This document shows positions 49,441-61,500 of a stretch of 64,000 nt of DNA, piece after piece. Every line of letters begins with the position of its first letter. Positions within the stretch are counted from its first letter, which is position 1. This stretch comes from Termitomyces sp. T153 (lineage: Eukaryota > Basidiomycota > Agaricomycetes > Agaricales > Lyophyllaceae): positions 744,001-808,000 of the forward strand of contig JACKQL020000005.1 in NCBI GenBank assembly GCA_018296165.2, given 5' to 3'. A program made the position numbers and the translations under genes. The notes under the pieces are model-generated. The model had not been told where the DNA came from and did no database searches. It was given only the letters and a program-made list of their open reading frames with translations.

Positions 49441-50560
49441 GTTGTGACAATTTTATTGTTGAACTCCCAGATACTCATGGGTATGATGCATTTGTGGTGG
49501 TGGACCTTTATGGGAAACAAACTCATTTCAACCCTACTCATATCATCTGCTCTGCTCTACAAGCAGCCAGCCTGTACTAGAAGAATGTTAAGAAGCTCTA
49601 TAGTCTATCTGATGGGTATCTCTCTGACCAAGGCCCCCAGTTTGTGGCAGAATTCACTTCAGAGCTGTACTGCCTGCTTGTGGTGAAGCTTCATACAACC
49701 ACAGCCTATCACTCTCAGTCAGATAGACAGACAGAGCATGTTAATCAGGAACTGTAATGGTGTCTTTGCCTGTTTTGTAATGAGAGGCAGGATGACTCAG
49801 ATGAGCCTCTGCCAGACAATGAGTTTCAGTACAACAACCATGTTCATTCTTCCACTCAGATGACTCCATTCTTCCTGGACACTGGACAACACCCTCACAT
49901 GGGTTTTGAACCTCAAGCACAACTCTTAGAGAATGATTCAGTAAATGAATTTGTGAACAGAATGAAGAAGACACAGAAGGAGGCAAAGGCAGCTTAGTGA
50001 AGGCAAAGGATGACATGGCACAGTATTATGACTGATGGCAAACACCAGTCCCTCTGGAGGCCATATCTACCTGGATAGCTCTGACATAAAGACAACAAGA
50101 CCATCTCCAATGCTGTCACATTGTCACCTTGGCCCCTTCATAGTAGAGAGACAGGTAGGGCTATTAGCTTACTGATTGAAACTTCCTGTGGGCCTGTGCC
50201 AGCTGCACCCAGTCTTCAATGTTGTCAAGCTGTTACTAGCTCCAGAAGACCCTACCCTTTAAACCAATGCCACCACCCATTCTGGCTAATGGAAAGGAGT
50301 ACAAGGTGGAGGACATTCTGGATAGTAGGGTGTTCCAGGAGAAAGTTGCAATTCAAGGTGAAGTGGAAAGAATATGCTATTGAGAACATCTCTTAGGAAC
50401 TGCAGGCAAATTGATGTGCACCAGCTCTGGTCTGGGACTTCTACTGCAGGCACCCAGGTGTGCCAAAGGCAATCCAAGGCATTACCCTGTCTCAGCAGCC
50501 AACCAAGCAATCTGCAACTTCTTCAATGCTGTACATTGAGATGCTGCATGCTAGAGAAGG
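49441..50560 (+). pseudogene. Ty3/gypsy (chromovirus) integrase and chromodomain fragment
   Basis: Broken plus-strand frames give FIVELPDTHGYDAFVVVDLY, then LSDQGPQFVAEFTSELYCL and TTTAYHSQSDRQTEHVNQEL. These are the integrase catalytic core with its D-x-G-x-x-F and Q-T-E motifs. Next is EFQYNNHVHSSTQMTPFFLD, and near 50,280 ANGKEYKVEDILDSRVFQEK, the start of a chromodomain. Stops and frameshifts occur throughout. Upstream protease and reverse transcriptase are not recognisable, so only the 3' part of the element is preserved. Confidence 0.75.
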
Positions 50561-50562
50561 GG

Positions 50563-51447
50563 TGATGTCAAGGGACTGCCCATACTGGATCCCATTCTTG
50601 TTTCCTTTATTCTGAGCTGGCCTCTCATTCCCATTCTCCCATCTTTTGTAAACAAGTACTTTCAACCAAGAACTATCTAACAGTTATATTTTCATGCAGT
50701 CACATGCCTGGAAGCTGGAGATCAAGGCCATTTACAATGAATTTTCATTTTTGGATTGGATTTGGCTGTTGTTGAGCATTTTCTCCACAAGCTCTAGAGT
50801 AAATTTTCCAAACACTGGCATTGGGAATCCTTAGATTTGTTATCTTTTGATCTCTCTCTGCCGGGTGAGTAGCAAGAACTCTAGAACTTCCTGTAAATTC
50901 TAAATAGACTTTGTGATTGAGCTACAGCCTCCTGAAGTTGCCCTTACAATTTCAAACCTGCTCTGCAAAATGTTTGGGCCTACTTTGCACCTGTCTGAGA
51001 CCCTCTGGCAGTGTCATTGCCACTTCTGGCTTAGTCTCAGACCCTGCCACCTCCAATCCCATCTCAGAATTCCTAACTTGTCCTGAAACTCACTGATTAC
51101 TAAATCTGCTTACTATTGAGTATTGTAGCTATAGTAGTCAGTCCCTAATCTCAATATTTCCTCTAGTATCTCTAGTTTTCCAGCCTTTAGTTTCCCAGCA
51201 CTATCTATTTTCTAGCACTCCATCTCCCAATTTACTCTATAAACTTACTCCAAATACAACTTGAGTCCTTCCTCTTGGTCATATAAGCCTTTGGCTTGAT
51301 TCCTAAGTCCTCCTCTACCTCCAAACTTAGTATTCTCTACTCCCATCAAATTCTAACATTTTATAAGTCCTTTAGTTGTCACAGACTTCTAACTCATGGG
51401 CTGTTTGCTCTACAGTGAGAGGGCCCCCAGGTCAGCTAGGCCTAACA
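50563..51447 (+). repeat. Probable 3' LTR of the chromovirus element
   Basis: A polypurine tract (AGAGAAGGGG) directly precedes TGATGTCAAGG at 50563, the place where a 3' LTR should start after the integrase gene. The right end is set at CCTAACA (51441-51447), because the related minus-oriented repeat at 47652 begins with the complement TGTTAG. That gives 885 bases starting TG and ending CA. The start may instead be TGTCAAGG at 50566. No matching 5' LTR in plus orientation is present in the window. Confidence 0.5.
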
Positions 51448-52860
51448 AGTGTCTACATTTGGTTTTATCATTTGTCATACATAGCTCTGCACTCCAGATT
51501 TGCAGGAAGCACTTTTGAAGTTTGCATTGCTGAAATCCATCAATCTTACTGGTGTTTTGTTATTTTCTGGAAACAAGAATGAAGATTTGTCTCTTCATGT
51601 TTAGGCCCTAGCTACTCTATATATTCTAGCTACTATGAGTGTTGAATGAAACTGAATGCAATTACTGTGATTACAGCAGAGATTCTGCTAGAACTCACTA
51701 TCTACTATAATTGCTACCTATTCTTCTTGTCTCATGACTGAACATTCCTATTTTCAAACTTGGAAGTTTCTTATGCCTCTATGTTTTTGGTTGGTTTGGT
51801 GTTGAGCAGAAGTGAGAATCATCAACAAGATGATCATGCACCAGTAATAGCATTTACCAACAGCTAGGCACATGTTGATACTTATACAATATGTTATCTC
51901 CACTGCTAGCAGCCAATCATGGTTCCTCTGGAAAAAGTCAAAAAGAAACATGTTATGTCATTTCTAGTGCACATAGTTCAGAGAGCAAAAGGCATTAGAC
52001 AATAAAAAATTGTCTTCTTTCAAAACAAAGAGCTGACAAAGAGATGGCATAACATGTTTCTCTTTATAATTTTTCCAGTGCCAGTGGTGCTAATAATGCA
52101 TAGTATTATTGTGCCCTTGAAGCTATGCATTATGAAATTTATACAAGAACACATATGTCACACAGTGTGATATAGATGGCAAACTTGTCCAGAACAGTTA
52201 TGACTTGTTGTGCAGCTAGTCAAAGCAGCTGCTTACACAGGCAACTGTAGCTGTAATCTGACCCAGAAACATGGTCCTAGACCCATTGTAGTTGTGGTTG
52301 CCCAATTTTCATGCAGAAAACCAGACCAGACCTTACTATGATCATTGGCACCAGCAACTTCCATGTCCTCATCTCAAAAATACCATGCACTCCTTGACTA
52401 GACACAATGTCTGCCAAAAGTTGGAAACATAGATGGACTACCCAAATAAATGTATTGGATCAGAAAAAAGAGGTTTATTTGTTGAATAGACACACAATTT
52501 CTCAATAGATCTACCAGGGTCACATTCTTAGTAACCTTATTTAGCATAAGTCAATGTAAAAATAATAACATAGTAGCTATTGTAGTAGAATCAAACTGCA
52601 ATATTTTATAAGCTTGATTACTTTATAACTATTATGTGCCTGTGACAGAGCTGATTATTTTTGTGATGTATGCCACAATAGGAGGTGGATGCAATGCCAA
52701 TGCACTGTTTGTACTAGTTATTGCTGGCTCAGATTCCTGTTTATGACTTTAGCCACCCAAAACCCAACACCAGGCAAGGGGGCAAAAAATATATGAGCAT
52801 CCATTTACCACACATTTTTACATGCACAAAAGCTCTTGTAAACAAGCACCTTGGCAACAC
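51448..52860. other. CpG-poor non-coding right part of the element island
   Basis: No coding frame is supported. CpG dinucleotides are nearly absent and TpG/CpA are common, as in the rest of the island. It also forms the downstream flank of the minus-strand secreted-protein gene that ends at 52861. Confidence 0.4.
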
Positions 52861-55070
52861 TTACATTGTGACTATGAATGCCCCTGAACCAACAGATTCA
52901 AAGACAAGAGCAGATCTGTCAGGTTTTATAAATGACCCACTGTCCAACAACTGTACAATCTTGCTTGGTTCCAGGCCTAAATCTTCAAAAAGTAGAGTTG
53001 TAATATTGTAGTTCATGTTGGTTGCCAGGACAAGTGTTTCATTGTCTATAGACCAGAGGCCAACATCCACTCTGCCAAGGGTTACTTGGTGAAATGAGGC
53101 ATTGGGACTAGCAATATATGGTGTCATCTTAGAGAGTGAAGCTGCCAGGAGAGATGCAGAGGCCTTGATATCAGAGGTTGTTGGATCATCCCAAGATACA
53201 ACACCTAAATTTGGGCATGAGACAATGATTCTGAGAGGATCGGGAAGATACAAGCCTAGTCCCCCATGATTTATGCCAAGTATGCTTTCAACAATGAATT
53301 CCTTGCCTGTAGGAAAACGCTACAGAATGGATGAGATGTGACACCAATTGTCCAGTAATGCAGGCTACCTGCCAGTACCTTCAATGAAAAAACTTCAAGC
53401 TAAGAATGATGCATAGAAAGAGATCACTGACGTATCATTTCCAAATGCTTGAGGAACAGTCCAAACTGCTTTACTCCTTTCCCACCCATTCACGAATAAT
53501 CGTTCTCGGAATTCATCCATTCTTGTAGATATATCTTCGAAGGAGCCCTTACAATTGTCACATCTGAAATTTACATAAACCCTTAAACATTGAGGATTTC
53601 GAGCACAAGTTTATACTCACCCACAATCACCATAATTCTCTGTACACACAGTGTGCCATACGGTGGAGTAGGTAACATTGTTGCCAATCATGTAGGTATC
53701 CTGCATCACAATGTCGGAGCCACTAGCATACTCCCTAATCAAGGCACAATGTCAGAGGCAGAATTCAAGGGACATTAGAGGGATACTAACGTGAAGAAAT
53801 AGTTTTCGCAATTGAGAACAAGCGAAACGGGATGGTATCCGGCGCCGCCCTTTCCGTCACCTCCGTCCAGAGAGGTGATCAGGTCTGAGGAAATAGAAGT
53901 TGCATTAAGGGGATCACTTGTCCCATCAGGCTCGTCGGCAGTGTACCAAAGTAGCAAATTTGGACGAGATTTAATGCGGTTGACCTGTTCAGTCACCGAT
54001 GTGTTGTTCTGATATGTACTAATTTGAAAAAATAAGATCATGAAGATCTGTTCGAGGACGCCACATACCCGCGCATATCGTACATAAGATACAAGCCAGC
54101 TTCTTGCATTTCATCAAGAACTAGATCCAACGCCGTCAAATTGCTGAAAGTCGGGACTGGATGGACCTAATAATTGTTTCGTACATCAGTCAGAAAGGGG
54201 CTTGCTACCAATGGAGACCTGTGGATGACTGACAATCGTAAATCTATGTACTGATTGTGAATATGGAATGTTGTCATGAAAGAAGGATGGACCTACCCTT
54301 GCGCTGCAAGTTCCGCTAGAATTGATAGGTTCTGAGCAAGGTAGCCGTCAAACTGCGTATAGAAACCGATTGGAAAGATTGGTGCATATGAGCCCCCTTT
54401 GCCATTTGCGGGGCGAGCAAGCAGTGCCCCTGTCCTGAGGTCCATTTTCGTGACGGATCCAATATCCGAAGGTGGATTAGGAAGATACGACAAGGATCCC
54501 ATGGCTTCAAAGGTTTGTCCGGCATATTTTGCTGAGCATGAAATGTTATAGGGCGACGTTCGAGGTTGCAGAGAGTTAAGAGAAAAGGGGAGCGAGGTCT
54601 TCGTTGAATTCAAAGTCACAGTTCCTTGCACTAGGGTAATTCCTTCAACTGAAACAGCCACATCCAGGGTATTCAGCTCAGACTGAAGCTGAATTGGTGC
54701 CGCCTTTGAGATCTCGTAAAAGGTCACTGGAGCATCGATCAGAATCGAGACGAAGGACGGGTCTCCCGATGCTGCATCTTCGAGGAGATATGGGCGGATC
54801 GCTGGAGAACACCTGAGAGCAAGTAAAGGACTATTCAGTTCGTTCGGAATTGGGAATTGACCGCCTATTGTGAACGTTAAGCTGGTTCTAGTCTCTGTAT
54901 TTCCGAGAACTACCTGGAGGAACAATTGGCGACGTAGACATGTAGTTCTTCCCACACCTACAAAGAGATATGTGAGCCTGCTACGAGATGATGTGAGGTA
55001 CTCACCATGTCTGCCCCTTTACACGAAAAACTAATTGTGCCACCAAAAAACCGACAGACAAACCCTTCAT
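52861..55070 (-). CDS. Secreted orphan protein, possible glycoside-hydrolase-like fold
   Basis: The start at 55070 gives a signal peptide (MKGLSVGFLVAQLVFRVKG, then QTW). An intron is followed by CGKNYMSTSPIVPPG and another by GGQFPIPNELNSPLLALRCS. A beta-rich region with NXS/T sites leads into a barrel-like part: APIFPIGFYTQFDGYLAQNL, AGLYLMYDMRG, RSRPNLLLWYTADEPDGTSD-like sequence, GYHPVSLVLNCENYFF, and a Cys-rich CGCDNCKGSF stretch. The end reads WTVPQAFGNDT, GINHGGLGLYLPD, VVSWDDPTTSDIKASASLLA and VLATNMNYN. The WYTADEPD and GGL-x-x-SWDDP segments resemble the acidic active-site strands of TIM-barrel glycosidases, but I cannot name a family. The last exon lies in CpG-poor DNA yet stays open. 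Confidence 0.75.
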
Positions 55071-57145
55071 GACGTTGCAAACTCCAAGCACTGATCTAGT
55101 CAGCTCGCAGCCCCCTTGACGACCGTGTGGGTTATAAGCGCTTGGAATAGGTCTTGGCAAGGGCAATCAGCGAAAACTCGATTAGGTCCGTGAGAAGAAA
55201 GAGAACATACATGACATTTCTTGAGTTGCGTAAGGATCATAAAGGATCATACTAAAGTATATATATTGATAACTCAATAGCGTGTATATATTGATAACTC
55301 GTTTTGGGCGTATTCCATCAAATGTTCGACATTGGCTCAACATGTGCTCGACGGCAGGTCAAAAAACGAGATCTAGGCAGTGTCCATCGTCATAGTGCCC
55401 TCTTATTTTTTTTTTTTTGATTGAGGGGAATAACGAGAATAGGAAAGGCCTTGTTCATGCCGCCTAATCAGCACTTACAGGATTGAACCATCCTGTCCTG
55501 ACATGGACCGCACACATATTCAGAGATGAAGGAGGCTTCCAATGCTATTTTCACTCCTCGAATGAACACAAGTTCTCAAGGGATTCTCTTTCAAAAAGGG
55601 TTTAATGTGGTGGAAGACAACTACATCAGCAAAATCAGATTTTGATGATGACCCTGGTGACCAACCGTCCATCGATTGACTTGCTGAAACCAGTTTGAAC
55701 AAGTAGGAAAGGGTTGACCACTTAAGAAAGAATAGAGATGCTTCAGTCTAGTCACCAAGATGTCGGACATGTGCAAGTAATCAGTGACAATTTACGCTCA
55801 GCATTAGATACAGAATTGAAACAGAGGTATTCCCAACAAGAGTCAACAAGAATTCTGCATTGATGATGATGAGCTGGTGAAATTCTGGTAGATGGTGACC
55901 CTTATACCAAGGAGGTAAAAAAATTATATGGAGGGCATCATGAAAAGTCGTACGAAGGTTTCTACTCATTGTTTCAATTACTTAAGTTGAAACTTGGTCC
56001 ATTGTCGTCGGTCAACCACCGGGGATAGTCTTGCAAATTGATAATCTCTATCACATGGTTCTGTCATAGCGATGCTGCCTGAACATTACAAGTTATACAA
56101 AGTTACAACGGCAAATACAGTGGCTAGCAATTTTTGGAGGCGGAGGGGCGGAATTTTATTCAGGAATGTCCGGCCTCTGTGCTCTTCTGTCAGACGGAAC
56201 AGGCTACCTGACGGTTGTCCACAACGAACATGATCTTCGAGAGATCTGTATATCCCTAGCCTGTAGACCTATCTCACCCCTGCACCCAGTAGCCAATTTC
56301 CATGATGCCGATGTCAAACAAGTCACAAGTTGTATCTCTTGCAGTGTATTAGCTAAGGTGTGTATCGGATTCCAGGCCATTCGAGTCAAATGGAGAGCAT
56401 TTCTTTCAATACTTCCTTTCCGTCTCCGATGTTGTTTCCTCTCGGCTCCGTAATCGGTGGCGAGGTCGTGATCACCAGCGAACCGCTACGATGAGGCACC
56501 TGTCTCAACGCATGGGGGATGCCATCCTCAATCTCTCTAGTAGGAATGCACAGAACAACATGTTGAACCTGACTTGGTCCAATGTATCAAACAACCTTGG
56601 AGGAGGACCCTTCAGACACTCCGAAGATGCCTCAGAGGAGGATGTTCACGTCGAAATTTCGGCAGCGCGGTCGTGTTAGGGGGTGCAAACGTAGCACAGG
56701 AAGCAAGTTCAAGATGGATATGCACCCTCACCGACCGTCAGGCTACGAAGCTTAATGGGGTTGGTTTCTATGTTGTGAGGATCATCAAAACCGGACGGTG
56801 TCGTGTAAAACCGTATTGGCGACGGTGAGTAGCAATTGGACTATCTATAAGTAACGTGAATCGAACAGTGGTGCAGGTGGACGGGGATCAGAAGGGTGTT
56901 TTACTGGGAACCACAAATTCGAAACTTTGAAATTGATTGCGTCAAGGTCAGTGACACGAGGGTGGAACATTACCAGACTCAGGCAGAACAACGCCTATCT
57001 GGATGGCCCATAAGAATTCTCTTGAACTTTTGCTTACACAACCACGCTTCTGCCGTAAAAATGGCTACAACGGGCATACCGTACAAGTGAACATTGTGTA
57101 TATCACCTATACCAGTTCCAGATGAAAGTGGTCATACTTGAAGTT
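55071..57145. other. Intergenic stretch without a recognisable gene
   Basis: CpG frequency is normal again. Plus frames at 56166-56453 and 56491-56679 and several overlapping ones up to 57090 look like fragments but show no domain. A T-run (about 55,408-55,419) and a direct TATATATTGATAACTC repeat (about 55,259 and 55,285) are present. The part near 55071 should hold the promoter of the secreted-protein gene. Confidence 0.4.
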
Positions 57146-58438
57146 CTATCGGCGCATAAACTGATGGGCGTTCAAGACACGCTCGACATCGCGACATGTC
57201 AGGCTGTACCGCACATTTCGAGGCAAGATGCCGCCTTCTTCAATCACCTTCTTAATCTCTTGCCCCGAAAGCATTTCCCAATTTGCGATATCTACGTTAA
57301 GATCCGTTACCGTCGGTGCCTTGTTTTTATCTTTCCGGAAGATTCGGTCTTGAAAAGTGCCTTCGATCCTGCTGCTTCTTCAACGACATTCGTATTATCA
57401 GCGGACAACTGGACTTACCCGTGGAGATGAGATATGTACATCAATTCCCTTGATATGACGAGACTACGTGGTTCAAGGAATACAGTCAGAACGGGTGTAC
57501 GATTTATAATCCGTCCATCGTCACGGTCTTCTGGCCACAATGGTCCGGTTTCATACGATGTTTGATCATCTTGTGTGTTGAATTTGTAGTAGTGAAAGAC
57601 AGAGTGAGATCCTATTGAAATCGTCGCAACCACTGGATAGTAAGAGGGACCATCCTGATGAGGCTATGTGGCCAGTTAGAAATTCAATACTAGGAAGCTA
57701 TTTGTGTACTGGGCGCGTTTACCATTATTCCTTGGCCTGGCAGATACTAGATGTGATTCAGTTTGGCATATAACACGAGCAAAAACCCGCAGAAGTTTGC
57801 GTACTTCATTTAAGATGACATGATTTGGCGCACCATGAGGCGAAGATGAAAATGCACCAGTGTTCCTGAGACGTGTTATGATATCGGGGCTGAAAGAGTC
57901 CGCGGTGTCAATCAACTGGACCATTGACTTGGACTGAACGTATCCTTACTAGGATCCAAGGAAGGAAGGCATTCCTTGAGAGAATAGAACGTTCTTTGAA
58001 GTGACTTCGCCCCCTATCGACGACCGATTGACATAATATACAAGAGAAGACATAAGTGCCCAGTTACGACATACCCCATATTTGAAGCCTTGTTTTTGGA
58101 TAGCCAAGATGGAAGATGCTTCAGATGACGACGAGATACTGGGTCGTTTCTACATACCGGCGGTTCGCCAGTTGTTTCCATTTAGATTGTGGTGTTTCCG
58201 CTATCTACAGACAAGAAAGGAGCGAAATACCAGCTGAAACATCATTTATAAGCGTTTAACGTACACTTACCTTTCGCAGGAGGTACTGTTCTTCATCCAC
58301 CTGTCATTGTTGAGTCATCCTGTAAATTTGAAGCTGAGAGGGATGATTACAGTGATAAAATCCGGAATGTAGAAGGTTTCATAGGATCCTGGAACGCGAT
58401 ATCGAGATAGATCGATAGTCTCACCCATCACAGTAATT
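57146..58438 (-). CDS. ALKBH6: ALKBH6-type AlkB-like 2-oxoglutarate/Fe(II) dioxygenase, nine exons
   Basis: AlkB homologues oxidatively demethylate nucleic acids. The role of ALKBH6 is less clear than that of its relatives. From 58438 the exons join as MGETIDLSRYRVPGS, ETFYIPDFIT, VDEEQYLLRK, SKWKQLANRRLQIWGGE, SQGMPSFLGSYPDIITRL, TGAFSSSPHGAPNHVILNE, YLPGQGIMPHQDGPSYYP, VATISIGSHSVFHYYKFNT, TVFLEPRSLVISRE, SHLHGIEG and VRYSLTCRDVERV, stop at 57146. Eight introns of about 50-70 bases were placed, and each restores the family pattern. The iron site HxD (HQD), the distal His in SHLHG and the R-x5-R pair are present. The product is about 270 residues. There is no sign of decay. Confidence 0.92.
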
Positions 58439-59850
58439 CGAAAGTATTTACAACTGAACGCATCGAACGGCATAGACCAACTAGGAGTGCCGATTATTTT
58501 GCACTCCGCCCGTATACGATGAGTCAAATTTAGCCAAGTACGCTTCTCAGTTAACTTCATGTGCAGAGATTGAGATTCTGTCGAAAATATCATGAGCAGG
58601 GTAGTCAGCGGTGTCAAAAAGTCCGAAAGGGTATCTTTCGTACTGGTCAGCAAAAGGTAGGTGTGATTGATACTTCGCCAAAATTTGGTCAAGTACAGAG
58701 GTTTCAGGCCATATTTAGCCAGGTATGAAATCTGCCGTTTTGCTGATTGCAGCTGACTCAAGAAGAAAAGCCAGTTAATGAAATTGAACTTTCTTTGAAA
58801 GATACTAAGCTAAGTCAAGCTGGCGGTCATTTGAATTTCATTCTGAGACAGATGGCTGGAGCTTGGACAAGGATGGAACACGTTGAATGGAGCATGCTGG
58901 CGTTCAAACTTGTTCCAAAGGAGCTCACACTTGTGGTTACGGTGCTAAGGATAACTCGTGTTATGGCATAGTCATGGTGAACATCATAGTGATAAGATTG
59001 GATCACCCTCTTGCTACGCTGGAAGTGCTACATAAGTACAGAATTCCAAAATTGCTACGACAGTTGCTTTTTATGAGTTTTAAAACTCGAGGTTGTTGAA
59101 AGGTATGCAAATTGACTGGGAATTTGTCGATCATAGGTAAAGGTTGACATCTCGGCCGCCGAGCTGAATCTACGAGTCTCAAGAGCCTTGACGCGCGCTT
59201 TCAAAGGTTCTTGATGAAGGACCCTTGGAATGCTGACTTTGCATGGCGAAGATATTGACGGCAGTGAGGAACAACATAGCTGTAAACTACCATCCATTTC
59301 AAGGCTTTTGTGCTGTCCTATCAGCTTATCGAGGCGAAAAGATGACTTGAAAGGAGTTTTGTTGAAAAGGAAGCCAATCTCTGGTCATTAACCTCTTACG
59401 AGATGCCGTGCAGGGTTCAAGCTCGCAAAGATTTTTTCAGTTCCGAGTCTTACATTGCCATAGTAATGTAGCAAAAACGTGGACGTATGGCTCCTTGTGT
59501 CCTGAGATTCTCGTAGTATTCTTGGGAGGAAGATTACCTTTCTTACTCGCGATCGTATGCCAGAGACAGTCGGCTAACCCAAAATTTTTACATTCTTCTT
59601 GATCAGCTACTCGCACTGCCATCTGAGTATATGCAGCAGAACGCTGTTGAAATAATAATATAATGCTCTCCCCCTATCCGTGCACCCAATCATGATGAGA
59701 ACGAAGAGGAGTTATAATACAATGATACCGACCAAGATAATGGTATTGACCGTAACATAAGTGTAGGTGTCAGAGGATAATCAATATCTATGGAACGTGA
59801 CTGGACGAATAGGTAAAGAATTATAATTTGTCTACATTCTACATAATAAG
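58439..59850. other. Intergenic stretch without a recognisable gene
   Basis: The part next to 58439 should hold the ALKBH6 promoter. Frames of 60-80 codons (58747-58971 plus, 59055-59297 minus, 59408-59602 plus) lack known motifs. No repeats stand out. Confidence 0.4.
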
Positions 59851-60271
59851 TTACGCTCCAGGCGTAGTGATTGATCTATGGAAAATGCAGAAAGAATCTA
59901 TGTGCTGCCCCTACCACAGCTAAAATCAGATCGCGAAACGTGAATAAGAACAAAGACATACACGGGAGCGTAGACGCAAGGACAACCCCGTTTATTACAG
60001 TTAGAGCACAACGGACGAAGACCATCGCATTTCAGTTTACGTCCTGGATTGATGTTTTATCAGTGTACAGAACAATGAACTCAAACAAATGTGAACTTGC
60101 CCCGGCAGAACTGGCATGCCATTGGCGTCCTTCGAGGAGTACGATCACTAGAATATCCTTGACCATTGTGGTGGTTAGTAGGTTCCTGTGGCGAAGACTG
60201 AGAACAAAGCTATGCACGCAAAAGAAGTCAACCCTGACCTGAGCATACCCAGCCTGAGTAGAGGACGACAT
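59851..60271 (-). CDS. Very short Zn(II)2Cys6 binuclear-cluster protein
   Basis: Exon 1 starts at 60271 (MSSSTQAGYAQ). After an intron the second exon gives EPTNHHNGQGYSSDRTPRRT and then PMACQFCRG. A 57-base intron with a GC donor (60044-60100, donor GCAAGT) joins this to RKLKCDGLRPLCSNC and NKRGCPCVYAP. The cysteines form C-x2-C-x6-C-x6-C-x2-C-x6-C, the fungal Zn cluster that binds DNA in Gal4-type regulators. After the cluster the reading ends quickly: one splice choice stops at 59911, another at 59851 (tail GQHIDSFCIFHRSITTPGA). No dimerisation or middle-homology region is visible. It may be a truncated regulator, or a genuine mini-protein of the kind known in basidiomycetes. Confidence 0.7.
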
Positions 60272-61500
60272 TAGATATATCGGAAGGTCCGAACAAAAGT
60301 TCTCGGGGATGTCTATTCAACTTGCTTTTTGTGCACCGTTATATATACAATCTAACGGGATTTCAATTATCAGCCTTGTTTGGATCTAAAACTCGTGGTG
60401 GACCGATTGACAAACCGCCACAACCGTCCTAAATCCAATCCGACGCAGAGAATTCAGGAACCTTTCATTGTTGGCGGCTGAGGCTTCGGCAACGCACCTC
60501 GTTGCAGACATGGGTGGGGTGTCGTTCATAACGTGTGGACCCCAGAATTGTGACAAAGCCAGCCGTATCTAAGTGTATCGAGAACCAGTTCATAACGAGG
60601 TATATGGTGGCCCAAAACATACTAGTAGACTTTAGGCGTTGCCCGGCTTCGAGCGTGGTCACGGAGTCCGAGGTCTGAGAGGAATCGGCTAATGATTTTG
60701 GGGTTAAAGAATAGTCAGTTTCGTGTCCACTCGGACAAGTCTCGACAGTTTCCGATTTCGGATTACATCTGATAACAGCGGCAAGGTGTGTAGTTCAAAT
60801 CGCGCTGGTGTTTAGGGACGACAAATATTAATACCTGAATGGATATGAGGACACACAAAGGCGAGTGGCACTGGAGTAAAGATCAGAAACGTACCCATCA
60901 CCCTGATTACATGCCCTGATGATGTTCAAAGGCAAAAGAAAAGGTATGCATAGAAAGCGCCGCGATAAACGCCTCGCGGGAGTAGGTAGTTCCGCGAAAA
61001 AGTCTGTTTAAGAAATTCCACACGTGACTTGCCCAAGGATGGCGGGTTCCACTCGCGGCGGACGAAGGAACAGCACTGCTCAGGTTTCAACAAATTGCAA
61101 CAGAATAACTATTCGGACTGTCACTCGGTGACTAGATGAACACGTCTAGACACCGGAATGAGTAACAAAGGGCCGACTGGGAAAATTTAATGCCGATTTG
61201 CGCAGGGACAACATTGGGGAGACGGAAACAACGAGAAAAAAGGTCAATGATTCGTATATGTAAGTAGAGTGAGTCTGTTCCGATGCAGGGAAAATACTAG
61301 GTCGAGATGCAAAAGGTATTCGACCAATCTCACTTTGTATAACCCTGCTGGAGCGAGGATGGGTGGAATCAGCCTATGCCAGGGTTGATGATAATGAATA
61401 CACAACATCCGAGCAAAATTGATCTGCAAAACACGGCATTACTTACTACTGAGGCCGTCTGTCTCTTTCGCTTGTTCGAGGCATAGCGGCAAATGATTCA
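60272..61500. other. Intergenic stretch without a recognisable gene
   Basis: This part should contain the promoter of the Zn cluster protein. Short frames only. Nothing I can name on either strand. Confidence 0.4.

Noticed and set aside
46880..50770. Similarity between the reverse complement of 46,880-46,945 and 50,700-50,770 as proof of a third LTR
   Set aside because: Shared words (GTCACATGCC, GGCCATTTACAATG) exist, but their order relative to the 47,652 remnant does not fit one inverted LTR. The evidence is too thin to call an element.
57122..57430. 102-codon plus-strand frame
   Set aside because: It is the antisense of the last ALKBH6 exon, which ends in the family block RYSLTCRDVERV.
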